The notes: a model not told the origin generated them from the sequence alone. Positions 16,888 through 26,202 are shown, counted from the stretch's first letter. The stretch: DNA of 64,000 nucleotides from Streptomyces sp. NBC_00457 (GCF_036014015.1 NZ_CP107905.1:8494001-8558000); one strand, 5' to 3'. A program made the numbers and translations.

Positions 16888-18022
16888 GGAAGTGCCCGTC
16901 GGGGCCGGGCCCGTCCACATGACCCTGCACATGGGCCCCAAGCTCACCCGGCCCGTGCCCGCCGAGGTCATGGAGGCCCTGCTCTCCGCGCAGATCACCG
17001 TCACGGCGGGGGAGCGCAGCGGGTTCCAGATGGCCTTCGACCTCAGCAAACGCGGGCTCATTCAGAGGAATCTGCTACCCGAAGGGTTCTTCGATCCCAA
17101 GACTCGGGTGATCGTCTCCGTCAGTGTGCGCGGGACTCCTCAGGTCCTCTTCGACGGGGTCATCGTTCGGCAGGAAGTGGGGGCCAGCAACCAGCCGGGG
17201 CAGACCACCCTCACCGTGACAGGCGAGGACCTGACCCTGCTCATGGACCTGGAGGAGCGGACCGACCGTTACCCCAATCTCGCCCCTTCCCGCCGCGTCC
17301 ACGCGATTCTCGGCCGCTACCGCGACTACGGCATCCGGCCCGACGTCAAGGACGAGCAGATCCTGCAACCCCCGCACGAGCAACTGCGGGTCCACTACCA
17401 GAGCAGCACCGATCTGCAGTACGTGAACGAGCTGGCCCAGGCGAACGGGTACGCCTTCTATCTGGATCCGGGGCCCACGCCCGGGCAGTCCTCCGCCTAC
17501 TGGGGACCCGAGGTACGGCTCGGCACCCGGCAGCACGCCCTCAACGTCAACATGGGCCCCAATTCGACCGTCGATCAGCTGACGTTCGCGTACGACGGAA
17601 CCGCCCGCGAGGAGCCCCAGGCGCGCTGGCAGGATCCGGCGAACCGGCAGGTGACGCTGCTCGGCCAGCCCTCGATCAGCCCGCTGCGACCGCCGCTCGG
17701 CCGCCGGCCCACCCCCGCGCTGAAGCGCAGGACCCTGACCGGCACGGCCAAGCAGCAGATCCAGCAGGCGCAGGCCGAACTCCTGGCCCGAGCCGCCACC
17801 TCCGCCGACGTCATCACCGGCTCCGGCTCCCTGGACGTCACCCGGCACGGCTATCTGCTGCACCCGCGCAGCCTGGTCGGTGTCCGTGGCTCCGGAGCGA
17901 TGTACGACGGCGACTACTACGTCAAGTCCGTGACGCACACGCTCCGCCCAGGCTCGTTCACCCAGAACTTCACGCTCTCCAGGGAAGGCCTCGTCGCGCG
18001 CGGCGACACAGTACGTCCGTGA
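16880..18022 (+). CDS. Baseplate hub protein, gp27/late control D family
   Basis: This protein (380 residues from the GTG at 16880, preceded by GGGAGG) is the trimeric hub that sits between the tube and the spike. Typical gp27/gpD features are the paired beta-barrel segments (RVIVSVSVRGTPQVLFDGVI, QTTLTVTGEDLTLLMDLEER) and a helical insert (SRRVHAILGRYRDYGIRPDV, DLQYVNELAQANGYAFYLDP). The C-terminus ends VKSVTHTLRPGSFTQNFTLS, the standard closing of this family. In Afp8/Pvc8 the gp27 and gp5 halves are fused; here they are separate genes 46 bases apart. There is no lysozyme domain. An upstream in-frame GTG at 16856 lacks a ribosome-binding site. Confidence 0.88.
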   Translation: MPEEVPVGAGPVHMTLHMGPKLTRPVPAEVMEALLSAQITVTAGERSGFQMAFDLSKRGLIQRNLLPEGFFDPKTRVIVSVSVRGTPQVLFDGVIVRQEVGASNQPGQTTLTVTGEDLTLLMDLEERTDRYPNLAPSRRVHAILGRYRDYGIRPDVKDEQILQPPHEQLRVHYQSSTDLQYVNELAQANGYAFYLDPGPTPGQSSAYWGPEVRLGTRQHALNVNMGPNSTVDQLTFAYDGTAREEPQARWQDPANRQVTLLGQPSISPLRPPLGRRPTPALKRRTLTGTAKQQIQQAQAELLARAATSADVITGSGSLDVTRHGYLLHPRSLVGVRGSGAMYDGDYYVKSVTHTLRPGSFTQNFTLSREGLVARGDTVRP

Positions 18023-18068
18023 CGGTGGCGCACACCCCGAAGAACCCTAGAAACAGGAGCAGTTCAGC

Positions 18069-18602
18069 ATGGCGGCAGCGAACAACCGGTACTTGGGCAA
18101 GTTCCGGGGCCGGGTGATCGACAACAACGATCCCCTGGGCATCGGACGGATCACCGTCCAGGTCCCCGATGTGCTCGGCGACGAGCCCTCCACCTGGGCG
18201 CTGCCCTGCCTGCCGTTCACCGGCGAGGAGGCAGGCCAGTTCGTGGTGCCGCCGAAGGACTCCGGTGTGTGGGTCGAGTTCGAGCAGGGCGACCCCAGCT
18301 TCCCGATCTGGACGGGCTGCTGGTGGGGCGAGCGCACCGAGCTTCCCCCCGACGCACAACGGGAGTTGGCGCGGCCATCGGCCCTGAAGCCGGTCGTCGT
18401 GCAGACCCAGCTCGCGCACAAGATCGTCATGAACGACGTGACGGGACCCGACGAGGGAATTCTGCTGCAGGCCAAGGGGGGCGCGTTCATCCGGATCACC
18501 GCGGAGGCGATCGTCATCGCCTCGGGTGCGGCCCGGATCACCCTCAAGGACGGCAAGGTCACCGTCAACGAGGGCCAGTTGACCGTGGATTCGAAGCGTT
18601 AG
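18069..18602 (+). CDS. Spike protein, gp5/baseplate assembly protein V family
   Basis: This 177-residue protein has the gp5 OB-fold at about 8-100 (GKFRGRVIDNNDPLGIGRIT, DSGVWVEFEQGDPSFPIWTG) followed by a short repeat-rich stem (ILLQAKGGAFIRITAEAIVI, ITLKDGKVTVNEGQLTVDSK) that should form the triple-stranded beta-helical needle. It trimerises under the hub and carries the PAAR tip encoded immediately downstream. The needle is short compared with VgrG or phage P2 gpV. It has no T4-type lysozyme domain, so any cell-wall activity must come from elsewhere, for instance the amidase at the end of the operon. Confidence 0.9.
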   Translation: MAAANNRYLGKFRGRVIDNNDPLGIGRITVQVPDVLGDEPSTWALPCLPFTGEEAGQFVVPPKDSGVWVEFEQGDPSFPIWTGCWWGERTELPPDAQRELARPSALKPVVVQTQLAHKIVMNDVTGPDEGILLQAKGGAFIRITAEAIVIASGAARITLKDGKVTVNEGQLTVDSKR

Positions 18603-18621
18603 GAACGGGGGAACGAGGATC

Positions 18622-18966
18622 GTGTCCGGGACTTCCGGGAACCTGCTCGGCGCCGACGCAGTGATCAGCTGCCCGCACGGGGGGCGCGCCACAGCGGCAC
18701 ATGCGCCGTCTGAGGCGGTGCTGATCGGCGGCCGGGCGGTAGCCACCACAGCCGACACCTACACCGTCGTCGGCTGCACCCACACCGTGAACGGCATACC
18801 GCATCCGTGCGTGTCCGTACGGTTCACGGCCTCCGCGAGCGGTGTCACCCTCGCGGGCGCCCCGGCACTGCTCGACACCTCCGCGGGCCAGTGCTTCAGT
18901 GCCGCCCTGGTGCCACAGGGGCCGCCCGTCGTCACCGGCTCCCAGCAGAAGGTGTCCGTCCGATGA
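18622..18966 (+). CDS. PAAR-like spike tip protein
   Basis: The 114-residue protein reads like a PAAR-type cone: LLGADAVISCPHGGRATA, then VLIGGRAVATTADTYTVVGC, HPCVSVRFTASASGVTLAGA and a hydrophobic closing. Cys and His residues (SCPHGG, GCTHTV, HPC) are placed to bind the tip metal ion. It caps the needle and sharpens it for membrane penetration, as Afp10/Pvc10. It is encoded from a GTG 19 bases after the spike gene and overlaps the gp25 gene in an ATGA junction. There is no C-terminal effector extension. Confidence 0.85.
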   Translation: MSGTSGNLLGADAVISCPHGGRATAAHAPSEAVLIGGRAVATTADTYTVVGCTHTVNGIPHPCVSVRFTASASGVTLAGAPALLDTSAGQCFSAALVPQGPPVVTGSQQKVSVR

Positions 18967-19349
18967 GCCCACGCACCCGCCCCCGCACCGACATGGCCTT
19001 CCCCTTCCGGGCCGACCGCCGTGGCCGTACCGCGCACGCCCGCCACGGCGAGCACGTCCACGACCTGATCGAGCAGCTGCTGTTCACCAGCCCCGGCGAG
19101 CGCGTCATGCGCCCCGACTTCGGCTGCGGCCTGCTGGACCTGGTCTTCGCGCCGAACAGCCCGGAGCTGATGAGCACGCTCGAACTCTCCGTCCAGGCCT
19201 CCCTCCAGCGGTGGCTCGGCGACCTCATCGACGTCGAATCCCTCGACGTGGTCAGCGAGGACCACGTCGTCCGCGTGTACCTGTCGTACGCCCTCCGCTC
19301 CGACGGCACCCGCCGCGACGACGTCTTCGAAGGGAGGGCCACCGCATGA
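18963..19349 (+). CDS. Baseplate wedge protein, GPW/gp25 family
   Basis: The 128-residue product is a gp25-like wedge protein. It has the typical MAFPFRADRRGRTAHA opening, HVHDLIEQLLFTSPGERVMRPDFGCGL-type core with the conserved ERVMRPDFG motif, and a final beta segment DHVVRVYLSYALRSDG. In contractile tails gp25 nucleates sheath polymerisation on the baseplate. It overlaps both neighbours with ATGA junctions, which implies coupled translation with PAAR and the first large baseplate gene. The length is normal for the family. Confidence 0.92.
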   Translation: MSPRTRPRTDMAFPFRADRRGRTAHARHGEHVHDLIEQLLFTSPGERVMRPDFGCGLLDLVFAPNSPELMSTLELSVQASLQRWLGDLIDVESLDVVSEDHVVRVYLSYALRSDGTRRDDVFEGRATA

Positions 19350-22300
19350 CGCACACGACAACTCCCCGGCGGGCCAAGGTCAGAGCCGCCCAGCTCAACG
19401 GAGTCGACGCCGTGGAGGTCAGCGACGACGGGCTGCTGCTCACCGTCACCTTCCTCGGCAAGGCCCCGCACGGCCTCGGCCCGGAGAACGTCCGTATCGA
19501 CGGCGGCCGTCGGATCACCGGCATCACCGCCGTCGACGTCAGCGTCGAACGCGAGGAGGACCCGGAGCTCGACGACCGGCTCTACGTCACCCTCGACCGG
19601 GCCGGCGACACCTCCCGCTATCGGTTCGCCCTCGTGGAGACGGACCCGTACGGCCGCCCGGGCACGGAGCCGTACCGCGGCTTCGACCAGCGCTACCACA
19701 GCGCGAGCTTCGCCTTCCGGCCCGACTGCCCCACTCCCTTCGACTGCAAGGACGATCACCCACAGGAGCCGGACTTCCCGGACGCCCCCGTCGTCGACTA
19801 CACGGCCCGCGACTACGACACCATCCGCAAGCTCCTCCTCGACCGGCTCGCGCTCACCACCCCCGACTGGGTCGAGCGCAACCCCGCCGATCTGGGTGTG
19901 ACCCTCGTCGAGCTGCTCGCGTACACCGGTGACCAGATCAGCTACCAGCAGGACGCGGTCGCCACCGAGGCCTATCTCGACACCGCGCGCCGCCGGGTCT
20001 CCGTACGCCGCCATGTCCGCCTCATCGACTACGCGATGCACGACGGCTGCACGGCCCGCGCCTACGTCGCCGTGGAGACCGCGGGCGACCACACGCTCGC
20101 CCCGGGCACGTACCGCTTCGCCTCCGTCGACGTCCGCACCCTGGACCCGCACGACCGGCCCGAGCCCGGCACGGTCATCGGCGAGGCAGACCTCGGCGAC
20201 CTCGACGAGCGCGGCTCGGTGGAGGTCTTCGAACCGGTCGTCACCGCGGACCCGCTGGAGCTGCGGGTCGCGCACAACGCGATCCGCCTGTGGACGTGGG
20301 GCGGCGAGGTGTGCACCCTGCCCAAGGGCGCCACGTCGGCCACGCTCAGGGACGAGTGGCAAGACCCGGAGACCTGCCGGGACCGGCAACTCGACCTGAA
20401 GCCGGGCGACTTGCTGATCCTGGAGGAAGTGAAGGGCCCGCGCACCGGCACCCCCGGCGACCAGGACCCGGCCCACCGCCAGGCCGTACGCCTCACCTCC
20501 GTCACCCCGGCCGTCGACCGCATCGAGGACCAGCCGGTCCTGGAGGTCACCTGGGCCGTCGAGGACGCCCTGCGTTTCCCGCTCTGCCTCACCACACGCG
20601 GCGGACGCGACTGCCTGCCCGTCGAGGACGTGAGCCTCGCCCGCGGCAATGTCGTCCTCGTCGACCACGGCCGCTCCCTGACCGGGCTCCCCGAGACGGT
20701 CACCGTGCCGCAGGAGCCCGCCGTGGTCGCCCCCTGCGACCCCCCGGCCTTCGGCTGCCACGACCGCGAGGAAGGCAACGCGCCCGCGCGGCTCATCACC
20801 TCCCTCACGGACAAGGCGGAGGACGGCCGGGCGCTCACGCCCGACGACGTCCGCGAGCTGTTCGAGGTGGTCGGTGAGGCCGCGACCGTACGCGCCGGAC
20901 TCGGTCTGGAGCGGGCCGGGCAGCGGCACGAGCGGGTCGTGCCCGGCACCGCGTACGCCCAGGCCACCGCCCTGCGCACGCTGCTCGCCCAGTCCGTCTA
21001 TCCGGGGATCCGGCCCCGCTTCCGGCCGGTCCTCGGCCGTACGCCCGTCACCCAGGCCGTCCCCTTCCCCGATCCGCGGACCGTGTCCGCGGGCCAGGCC
21101 GAGCGGATCGCCGCCATCCCCGGGCGGATACGGCAGCGGCTCGTCGAACTGTGGCGCAGCGCCCGGGACCGGGACGGACTCGGCGACGCGGAGATCGACG
21201 AACTCACCGTCGTCTACGGCCTGAAGATCCTCGAGCGCCTGGAACTGCGCCTGCATCCGGTCCGCGCCCTGCGGGAACTGCTGTACCGCAGCGACCAGTT
21301 GCTCGACGCCAAGCTGCAACGCGTCGAGGTGCTCGCCGCACGGGCCCGTGCGGGCACGGTCCTCGACGGCCACATCGCCTGGGAGATCGCGCACAGTTGG
21401 GGTCCGTCGTACGCGGCCGGACTCCACCCCGACGAGCCGGTGCTCCGCGGCTCCGCGACCGCCGGGCTCGCGCAGGATCCGCGCCGCGCGCTGCCCGCCG
21501 TACGCGCCCTCGAAGGCGACGACACCGTGTGGGAGCCGCGCCGGGATCTGTTCGACAGCGGCTCCCGCGACCGGCACTTCGTCGGCGAGCTGGAGGACGA
21601 CGGCCGTATCGCGCTGCGTTTCGGCGACGGACGGCACGGGGCCAGGCCGACCCCCGGCTCGCGTCTCGCCCTGCACTACCGGCTCGGCGGCGGCACCGCG
21701 GGCAACGTCGGCGCGGAGGCCGTCAACCACCTCGTCGTCCAGGACGACTGCGAGCCGCCACCGGCCGCGGTCGTCCGCAACCCACTGCCCGCCACCGGCG
21801 GCACGGAACCCGAACCGATAGAGCAGGTACGCCAGTTGGCCCCGCTCGACCTGCGTCGCACCCGGCTGCGCGCGGTCACCGCCGAGGACTACGCGGCCCT
21901 CGCCTCCGCCCTGCCCGGCGTACAGCGGGCCGCCGCGGAGATCCGCTGGACCGGCAGCCTCCAGGAGGCCCACATCGCGATCGACGCATACGGCGCCGGC
22001 GCCCCGTCGGCGACGCTGCTCGCCTCGGTCGAGCAGGCCCTGGAGCCGTACCGGCGCATCGGCCACGACCTCGTGGTCGGCCCGGCCCGCCTGGTCCCGC
22101 TCGACATCGCGCTGACCGTGTGTGCCAAGCCCGGCCACCAGCACGGGCAGATCCTGGCCGAGCTGTACCGGGTGCTGGGCAGCGGCCGCAACGGCTTCTT
22201 CCACCCCGACGCGCTCAGCTTCGGCGAACCCGTCCGGCTCAGCCGTCTGGTCGCCGTGGCCGCCGCGGTCGCCGGCGTGGAGAGCGTCCGGGTCACCCGG

Positions 22301-22444
22301 CTGCGGCGGCTGTTCGAACAGGACCGAGGAGAGAGGGAGGACGGCGTGCTGCGGCTCGGCCCGCTGGAGATCGCCACCTGCGACAACGACCCGGACCGGC
22401 CGGAGAACGGCCTGCTGGCGATATCCCTGGGAGGTGCCCGATGA
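19346..22444 (+). CDS. Large baseplate wedge protein, gp6/J-like (Pvc11-type)
   Basis: This 1032-residue protein is a putative baseplate assembly protein of the phage J/gp6 type. The region at about 150-230 has the diagnostic VVDYTARDYDTIRKLLLDRL, DLGVTLVELLAYTGDQISYQ and TARRRVSVRRHVRLIDYAMH. The gp6 core near 770-1030 has RIALRFGDGRHGARPTPGSR, LRRTRLRAVTAEDYAALASALPGVQRA-type sequence and the final FHPDALSFGEPVRLSRLVAV. Residues 1-140 form an extra N-terminal beta domain. The protein builds the baseplate ring with the next gene product. It begins at an ATGA overlap with gp25 and ends with another ATGA overlap. Confidence 0.9.
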   Translation: MTHTTTPRRAKVRAAQLNGVDAVEVSDDGLLLTVTFLGKAPHGLGPENVRIDGGRRITGITAVDVSVEREEDPELDDRLYVTLDRAGDTSRYRFALVETDPYGRPGTEPYRGFDQRYHSASFAFRPDCPTPFDCKDDHPQEPDFPDAPVVDYTARDYDTIRKLLLDRLALTTPDWVERNPADLGVTLVELLAYTGDQISYQQDAVATEAYLDTARRRVSVRRHVRLIDYAMHDGCTARAYVAVETAGDHTLAPGTYRFASVDVRTLDPHDRPEPGTVIGEADLGDLDERGSVEVFEPVVTADPLELRVAHNAIRLWTWGGEVCTLPKGATSATLRDEWQDPETCRDRQLDLKPGDLLILEEVKGPRTGTPGDQDPAHRQAVRLTSVTPAVDRIEDQPVLEVTWAVEDALRFPLCLTTRGGRDCLPVEDVSLARGNVVLVDHGRSLTGLPETVTVPQEPAVVAPCDPPAFGCHDREEGNAPARLITSLTDKAEDGRALTPDDVRELFEVVGEAATVRAGLGLERAGQRHERVVPGTAYAQATALRTLLAQSVYPGIRPRFRPVLGRTPVTQAVPFPDPRTVSAGQAERIAAIPGRIRQRLVELWRSARDRDGLGDAEIDELTVVYGLKILERLELRLHPVRALRELLYRSDQLLDAKLQRVEVLAARARAGTVLDGHIAWEIAHSWGPSYAAGLHPDEPVLRGSATAGLAQDPRRALPAVRALEGDDTVWEPRRDLFDSGSRDRHFVGELEDDGRIALRFGDGRHGARPTPGSRLALHYRLGGGTAGNVGAEAVNHLVVQDDCEPPPAAVVRNPLPATGGTEPEPIEQVRQLAPLDLRRTRLRAVTAEDYAALASALPGVQRAAAEIRWTGSLQEAHIAIDAYGAGAPSATLLASVEQALEPYRRIGHDLVVGPARLVPLDIALTVCAKPGHQHGQILAELYRVLGSGRNGFFHPDALSFGEPVRLSRLVAVAAAVAGVESVRVTRLRRLFEQDRGEREDGVLRLGPLEIATCDNDPDRPENGLLAISLGGAR

Positions 22445-25400
22445 GCGACGCGTGCTCCTGCGGCGGCGCATGCGGCGGCCACGACGAGCGCCTCGCCCCC
22501 GCCCCGCTCCACAACCCGCCCGGCCGCACCGCGCTGGACTACCGCGTCGGCGAGTACGGCTCCTTCCTGGCCGCCCTGCTCGACCGGCTCGCCTCACCCG
22601 CGTACCCGGCGCTCGGGGGCTTGACCGTCCGCACCCCCGACGACCCGGCGATCGGCCTGCTCGACGCCACGGCCGTCCTGGGCGACCTGCTCACCTTCCA
22701 CTCCGAGCGGATCGCCGACGAGGCGTACGTCCGTACGGCGAACGAGCACCGGTCGCTGGTGCTGCTCGGGCGGCTCGTCGGCCACCGTCCGCGCCCCGGC
22801 GTCGCGGCGGCCACCCACGTCGCCTACACCTTGGAACGCGATCCGCGCGCCGAGACGCTGCCGGTGGTCATCCCGCGCGGCGCGCGCAGCCACAGCGTGC
22901 CGGCGTCCGCCGACGAGCAGTCCCAGACGTTCGAGACCAGCCGTGATCTGGTGGCGCGCTGGGACTGGAACGAGCTGAAGGTACGGCGGCGTCGGCCGAC
23001 GCTGGTGACGCCGGCGGATCTGGAGCGCCGGTCGGAGTTGTTCGTCGAGGGAACGGCGAACTCTCTGCAGACCGGTGACGAGTTGCTGTTCGTGTTCGGT
23101 GAACGGGCGGGTGGGGAGCGGAAGTTGCTGCCGGTCGCCAAGACGCGGGTCGATCGTGATGATGAGATCACCGCGATTTCGCTGCCGAAGTCGGCGCCGC
23201 CGACGCTGAAGGAACTCGTCGATGAGGTGCGGCGGTGGATCGCCGAGCCTGCGGTTCCGGGTGAGCCGGGGGATGAGCCGCCTACTCCGGAGGTTCCTAA
23301 TCCGCGTCCGGTCAGTCGGCTGATCGAGGACTTCGAGGATCAGGTTCTTGCGCCGTTGCGGGCGGATTTGAGTGCGGTGAAGACGCCGGAGCAATTGGCT
23401 GCGCGGCTGAATGAGCCGGTGGCGCGGCTTGGTGAGGCGCAGGTTTTGGCTACGCCGTATGAGGACGTGGCGGAGTGGTTTGCTCAGCTTGAGGCGGTGC
23501 TTGCGGAACTTGGTGAGCGGGCCTTGGGATTGGCGCCTGCGCAGACGGTTGAGTCTGGTGGTTTGGCGGGTGCGGCGCCGTCTGGGCTGGTCGCGCAGTT
23601 CCCCGCGCCCCTGGAGGGCGATTCTCGTGCTGCTGCTCTGAAAGCCCTGAGCGCTGTACTGCCCGCCCTGCGTTCCTCCGCCCCGGCGCCGAGCAGTGCT
23701 CCACGCCGAGTCGCCGATCCTGTTCGGCTGCTCTCCGCGCTCAATCCCGGGCTCTATCCGGCCTGGCGTACCGCCGCGGCCCCTGGCACGTCCCAGCTTC
23801 TCCGTGAGCTTCTCGCCATGCGTGTCACCGCGGCGCCGTTCGGGGCCACCGCTCCGCTCAAGCCGGTGCAGGACGACCGGGGGCGGGTGATCCGTACGGC
23901 GGACTGGCCGCTCACCGGGGCGGCGCTGACCAGCATGCGCGTCGTGTATGACACGGCGGGGAAGGTGCCGGTCCGGGGGGAGTTCCAGTACGTCGAGGGC
24001 AGCAGCTCCGATCAGCGGGCCGAGAATCTGCCCGTGCCGCAGTTCGTGAACTTTCCGCTGGGTCCGGGGCGGGTCGAGCTGTCGGTCCGGGCCGGGCAGG
24101 ACAGGGACCTGAACTGGCTCAACCGGCGGCCCGCCGACTCCCAGGAGCCGGGCGTCACCGTCCGGATGCACTCGGGTCTGCCCGAGCGCACCCTGCATGT
24201 GTCGCGTCCCGACAGCGACGGCCTCGTCCACGTCGGCATCAACAACGGCACGGCCGAGGAGGTCGCCCTGCGGCCGGGCGACAGCGAGCAGTTCACCCAC
24301 GGTGAGTACGAGGTGAGCGTGCGCTACACGGTGGGCACCGCCGAGCCCAACGTCGAGGTGGTCATCGCCAGCAAGCCGCAGCCCATCAACCGCCGTGTGC
24401 TGCAGCTCGACTCCGTCCACGCCGGCATCACGGTCGGCAGCTGGGTCGCCATCCAGCGCCCGAAGAAGGGCGCCCAGGGCGGTATTCCCGGCGACGCCAA
24501 GCTGGCGTTCGTCACCACCCAGGTGGCCGCCGTCCGCACGGCCGCGTACAGCAATTACGGCATCACCGGACGCGGCACCGAACTCACCCTCTGCGACCCC
24601 TGGCTGGACGAGTTCGACGTCCTGCTCTCCCATATCCGCGACACCACCGTGCACGCCGCGGGGGAGCCGCTGCGCCTGGCGGACGAGCCGCTCGCAGAGG
24701 ACGTGTACGGCAACGAGATCGAACTGGCGCAGCTGTACGACGGGTTGCAGCCGGGGCGCACGCTGATCGTCACCGGCGAGCGCACCGACATCCCCGGCGT
24801 GGCCGGCGTCACCGCCACCGAGGTCGTCACCATCGCCTCGGCCGACCCGGCCGTCGACCCGCAGCTGCCCGGCGACCACGTCCACACCGCGCTGACCCTC
24901 ACGGCCGACCTCGCCCACCGCTACCGGCGATCGACCGTCCGCGTGCTCGGCAACGTCGTCGAGGTCACCCACGGCGAGAGCCGCGAGGAGGCGATCGGCA
25001 GCGGCGACTCGGACCGGGTGAACCAGACGTTCGCGCTCTGGCAGACCCCGCTCACCTGGCTCGCCGACGACAACCCCCTCGGCGCCACGCCGGTGCTGGA
25101 GATCCGTATCGACGGGGTGCTCTGGCACGAGGTCGACAGCCTCGCCGGACGCGGCCCGAACGAGCGGGTCTACATCACCGGCAGCACGGCGGACGGGCGG
25201 ACGACCGTCACGTTCGGCGACGGCATCCACGGCGCCCGCCTGCCCAGCGGCCACGAGAACGTCCGTGCCCGCTACCGCTTCGGCACCGGCAAGGCCGCCA
25301 ACGTCGCCGCCGGCCGCATCACCCAGCCCCTCACCCGGCCGCTCGGCGTCACCGCGGTCACCAACCCCCGCCCCGCGACCGGCGGTTCGGACGCGGACGG

Positions 25401-26202
25401 GCCCGGCCTGACCCGCCGTACGATCCCCCTCGCGGTGTCGGCCCTGGACCGGCTGGTGTCCACGCCGGACTACGAGGACTTCGCCCGCTCCCGCGCCGGT
25501 ATCGGCCGGGCCGCGGCACGGGAACTCTTCGACGGGCGCCGACGCGTCGTGCACGTGACGGTCGCGGGCACGGACGACGTGCCGCTCGGCGACGAGACGC
25601 TCCGGCCGTTGCGGGCCGCCCTCACCGAGTACGGCGACCTGGCCCTGCCGGTCCGCGTCGACGTCCGCGAGCTGGTCCTGCTCGTCGTGGCGGCCAAGGT
25701 GAAGGTCGCTCCCGACCACGCCTGGGAGACCGTGGAGCCGCGTCTGCGTCAGGCACTGCTGCGCCGGCTCGGCTACGAGGGGCGGGAGTTGGCGCAGCCC
25801 GCCCGGCTCTCCGACATCCTGGCCACGGCCCACACCGTGCCCGGCGTCGACTACGTGGACGTCGACGTCTTCACCGGCGTCCCCGCGTCCGCCACCCCGG
25901 CCCGGCTCACCGAGTTGCTCACCCGCCCCGGCGCCCCGCGGACGAGCGTGCCCGCGCACCCGGCGACATACGACGAGACGGTCCACACCGTCCGCGCCGA
26001 CGACGGCGAGACGCTGAGTGCCATAGCGGCTCGCTACGGCATCCCGCTCGCCGAACTCCTGCGCCTCAACCCCGACATCACCGACACCCGGCGCCTGCCG
26101 AAGGGCCGGTCGGTGTTCGTCTTCCGCGGTATCCGCCCCGCGCAGCTCGCGCTGCTGTCGCCGAAGGCCGCGGACACCCTGATCCTGACGGAGGTCAAGT
26201 GA
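22441..26202 (+). CDS. Second large baseplate wedge protein (Pvc12-type) with C-terminal LysM
   Basis: This 1253-residue protein starts with a Cys-rich tag (MSDACSCGGACGGHDERL) and a gp6-like head (LLDATAVLGDLLTFHSERIA, VLLGRLVGHRPRPGVAAATH). The middle and C-terminal thirds carry the J-like core (VTFGDGIHGARLPSGHENVR, SALDRLVSTPDYEDFARSRA, RLSDILATAHTVPGVDYVDV). The last 60 residues are a LysM domain (HTVRADDGETLSAIAARYGI, PLAELLRLNPDITDTRRL), an unusual fusion. About residues 180-375 (22978-23600) use many G- and T-ending codons unlike the rest and include a reverse copy of the 28-bp repeat at 23585. Starts and stops overlap both neighbours, so it is part of the same operon. Confidence 0.88.
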   Translation: MSDACSCGGACGGHDERLAPAPLHNPPGRTALDYRVGEYGSFLAALLDRLASPAYPALGGLTVRTPDDPAIGLLDATAVLGDLLTFHSERIADEAYVRTANEHRSLVLLGRLVGHRPRPGVAAATHVAYTLERDPRAETLPVVIPRGARSHSVPASADEQSQTFETSRDLVARWDWNELKVRRRRPTLVTPADLERRSELFVEGTANSLQTGDELLFVFGERAGGERKLLPVAKTRVDRDDEITAISLPKSAPPTLKELVDEVRRWIAEPAVPGEPGDEPPTPEVPNPRPVSRLIEDFEDQVLAPLRADLSAVKTPEQLAARLNEPVARLGEAQVLATPYEDVAEWFAQLEAVLAELGERALGLAPAQTVESGGLAGAAPSGLVAQFPAPLEGDSRAAALKALSAVLPALRSSAPAPSSAPRRVADPVRLLSALNPGLYPAWRTAAAPGTSQLLRELLAMRVTAAPFGATAPLKPVQDDRGRVIRTADWPLTGAALTSMRVVYDTAGKVPVRGEFQYVEGSSSDQRAENLPVPQFVNFPLGPGRVELSVRAGQDRDLNWLNRRPADSQEPGVTVRMHSGLPERTLHVSRPDSDGLVHVGINNGTAEEVALRPGDSEQFTHGEYEVSVRYTVGTAEPNVEVVIASKPQPINRRVLQLDSVHAGITVGSWVAIQRPKKGAQGGIPGDAKLAFVTTQVAAVRTAAYSNYGITGRGTELTLCDPWLDEFDVLLSHIRDTTVHAAGEPLRLADEPLAEDVYGNEIELAQLYDGLQPGRTLIVTGERTDIPGVAGVTATEVVTIASADPAVDPQLPGDHVHTALTLTADLAHRYRRSTVRVLGNVVEVTHGESREEAIGSGDSDRVNQTFALWQTPLTWLADDNPLGATPVLEIRIDGVLWHEVDSLAGRGPNERVYITGSTADGRTTVTFGDGIHGARLPSGHENVRARYRFGTGKAANVAAGRITQPLTRPLGVTAVTNPRPATGGSDADGPGLTRRTIPLAVSALDRLVSTPDYEDFARSRAGIGRAAARELFDGRRRVVHVTVAGTDDVPLGDETLRPLRAALTEYGDLALPVRVDVRELVLLVVAAKVKVAPDHAWETVEPRLRQALLRRLGYEGRELAQPARLSDILATAHTVPGVDYVDVDVFTGVPASATPARLTELLTRPGAPRTSVPAHPATYDETVHTVRADDGETLSAIAARYGIPLAELLRLNPDITDTRRLPKGRSVFVFRGIRPAQLALLSPKAADTLILTEVK
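23585..23612 (-). repeat. Interspersed 28-bp repeat, reverse copy inside baseplate gene
   Basis: This is an exact reverse-complement copy of the core found at 4283-4310 and 55548-55575. It is read in frame as GLVAQFPAPL in the baseplate protein, between a helical segment and the region where normal codon usage resumes. The copy sits at the downstream edge of the segment with atypical codon use. Confidence 0.85.

Noticed and set aside
18932..22597. 1221-codon minus-strand frame across gp25 and the first baseplate gene
   Set aside because: Low-complexity Arg/Gly/Val composition typical of reverse shadows in GC-rich DNA; it spans the junctions of several real genes.
22594..25986. 1130-codon minus-strand frame inside the second baseplate gene
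   Set aside because: Reverse shadow; the plus strand encodes recognisable wedge and LysM domains.
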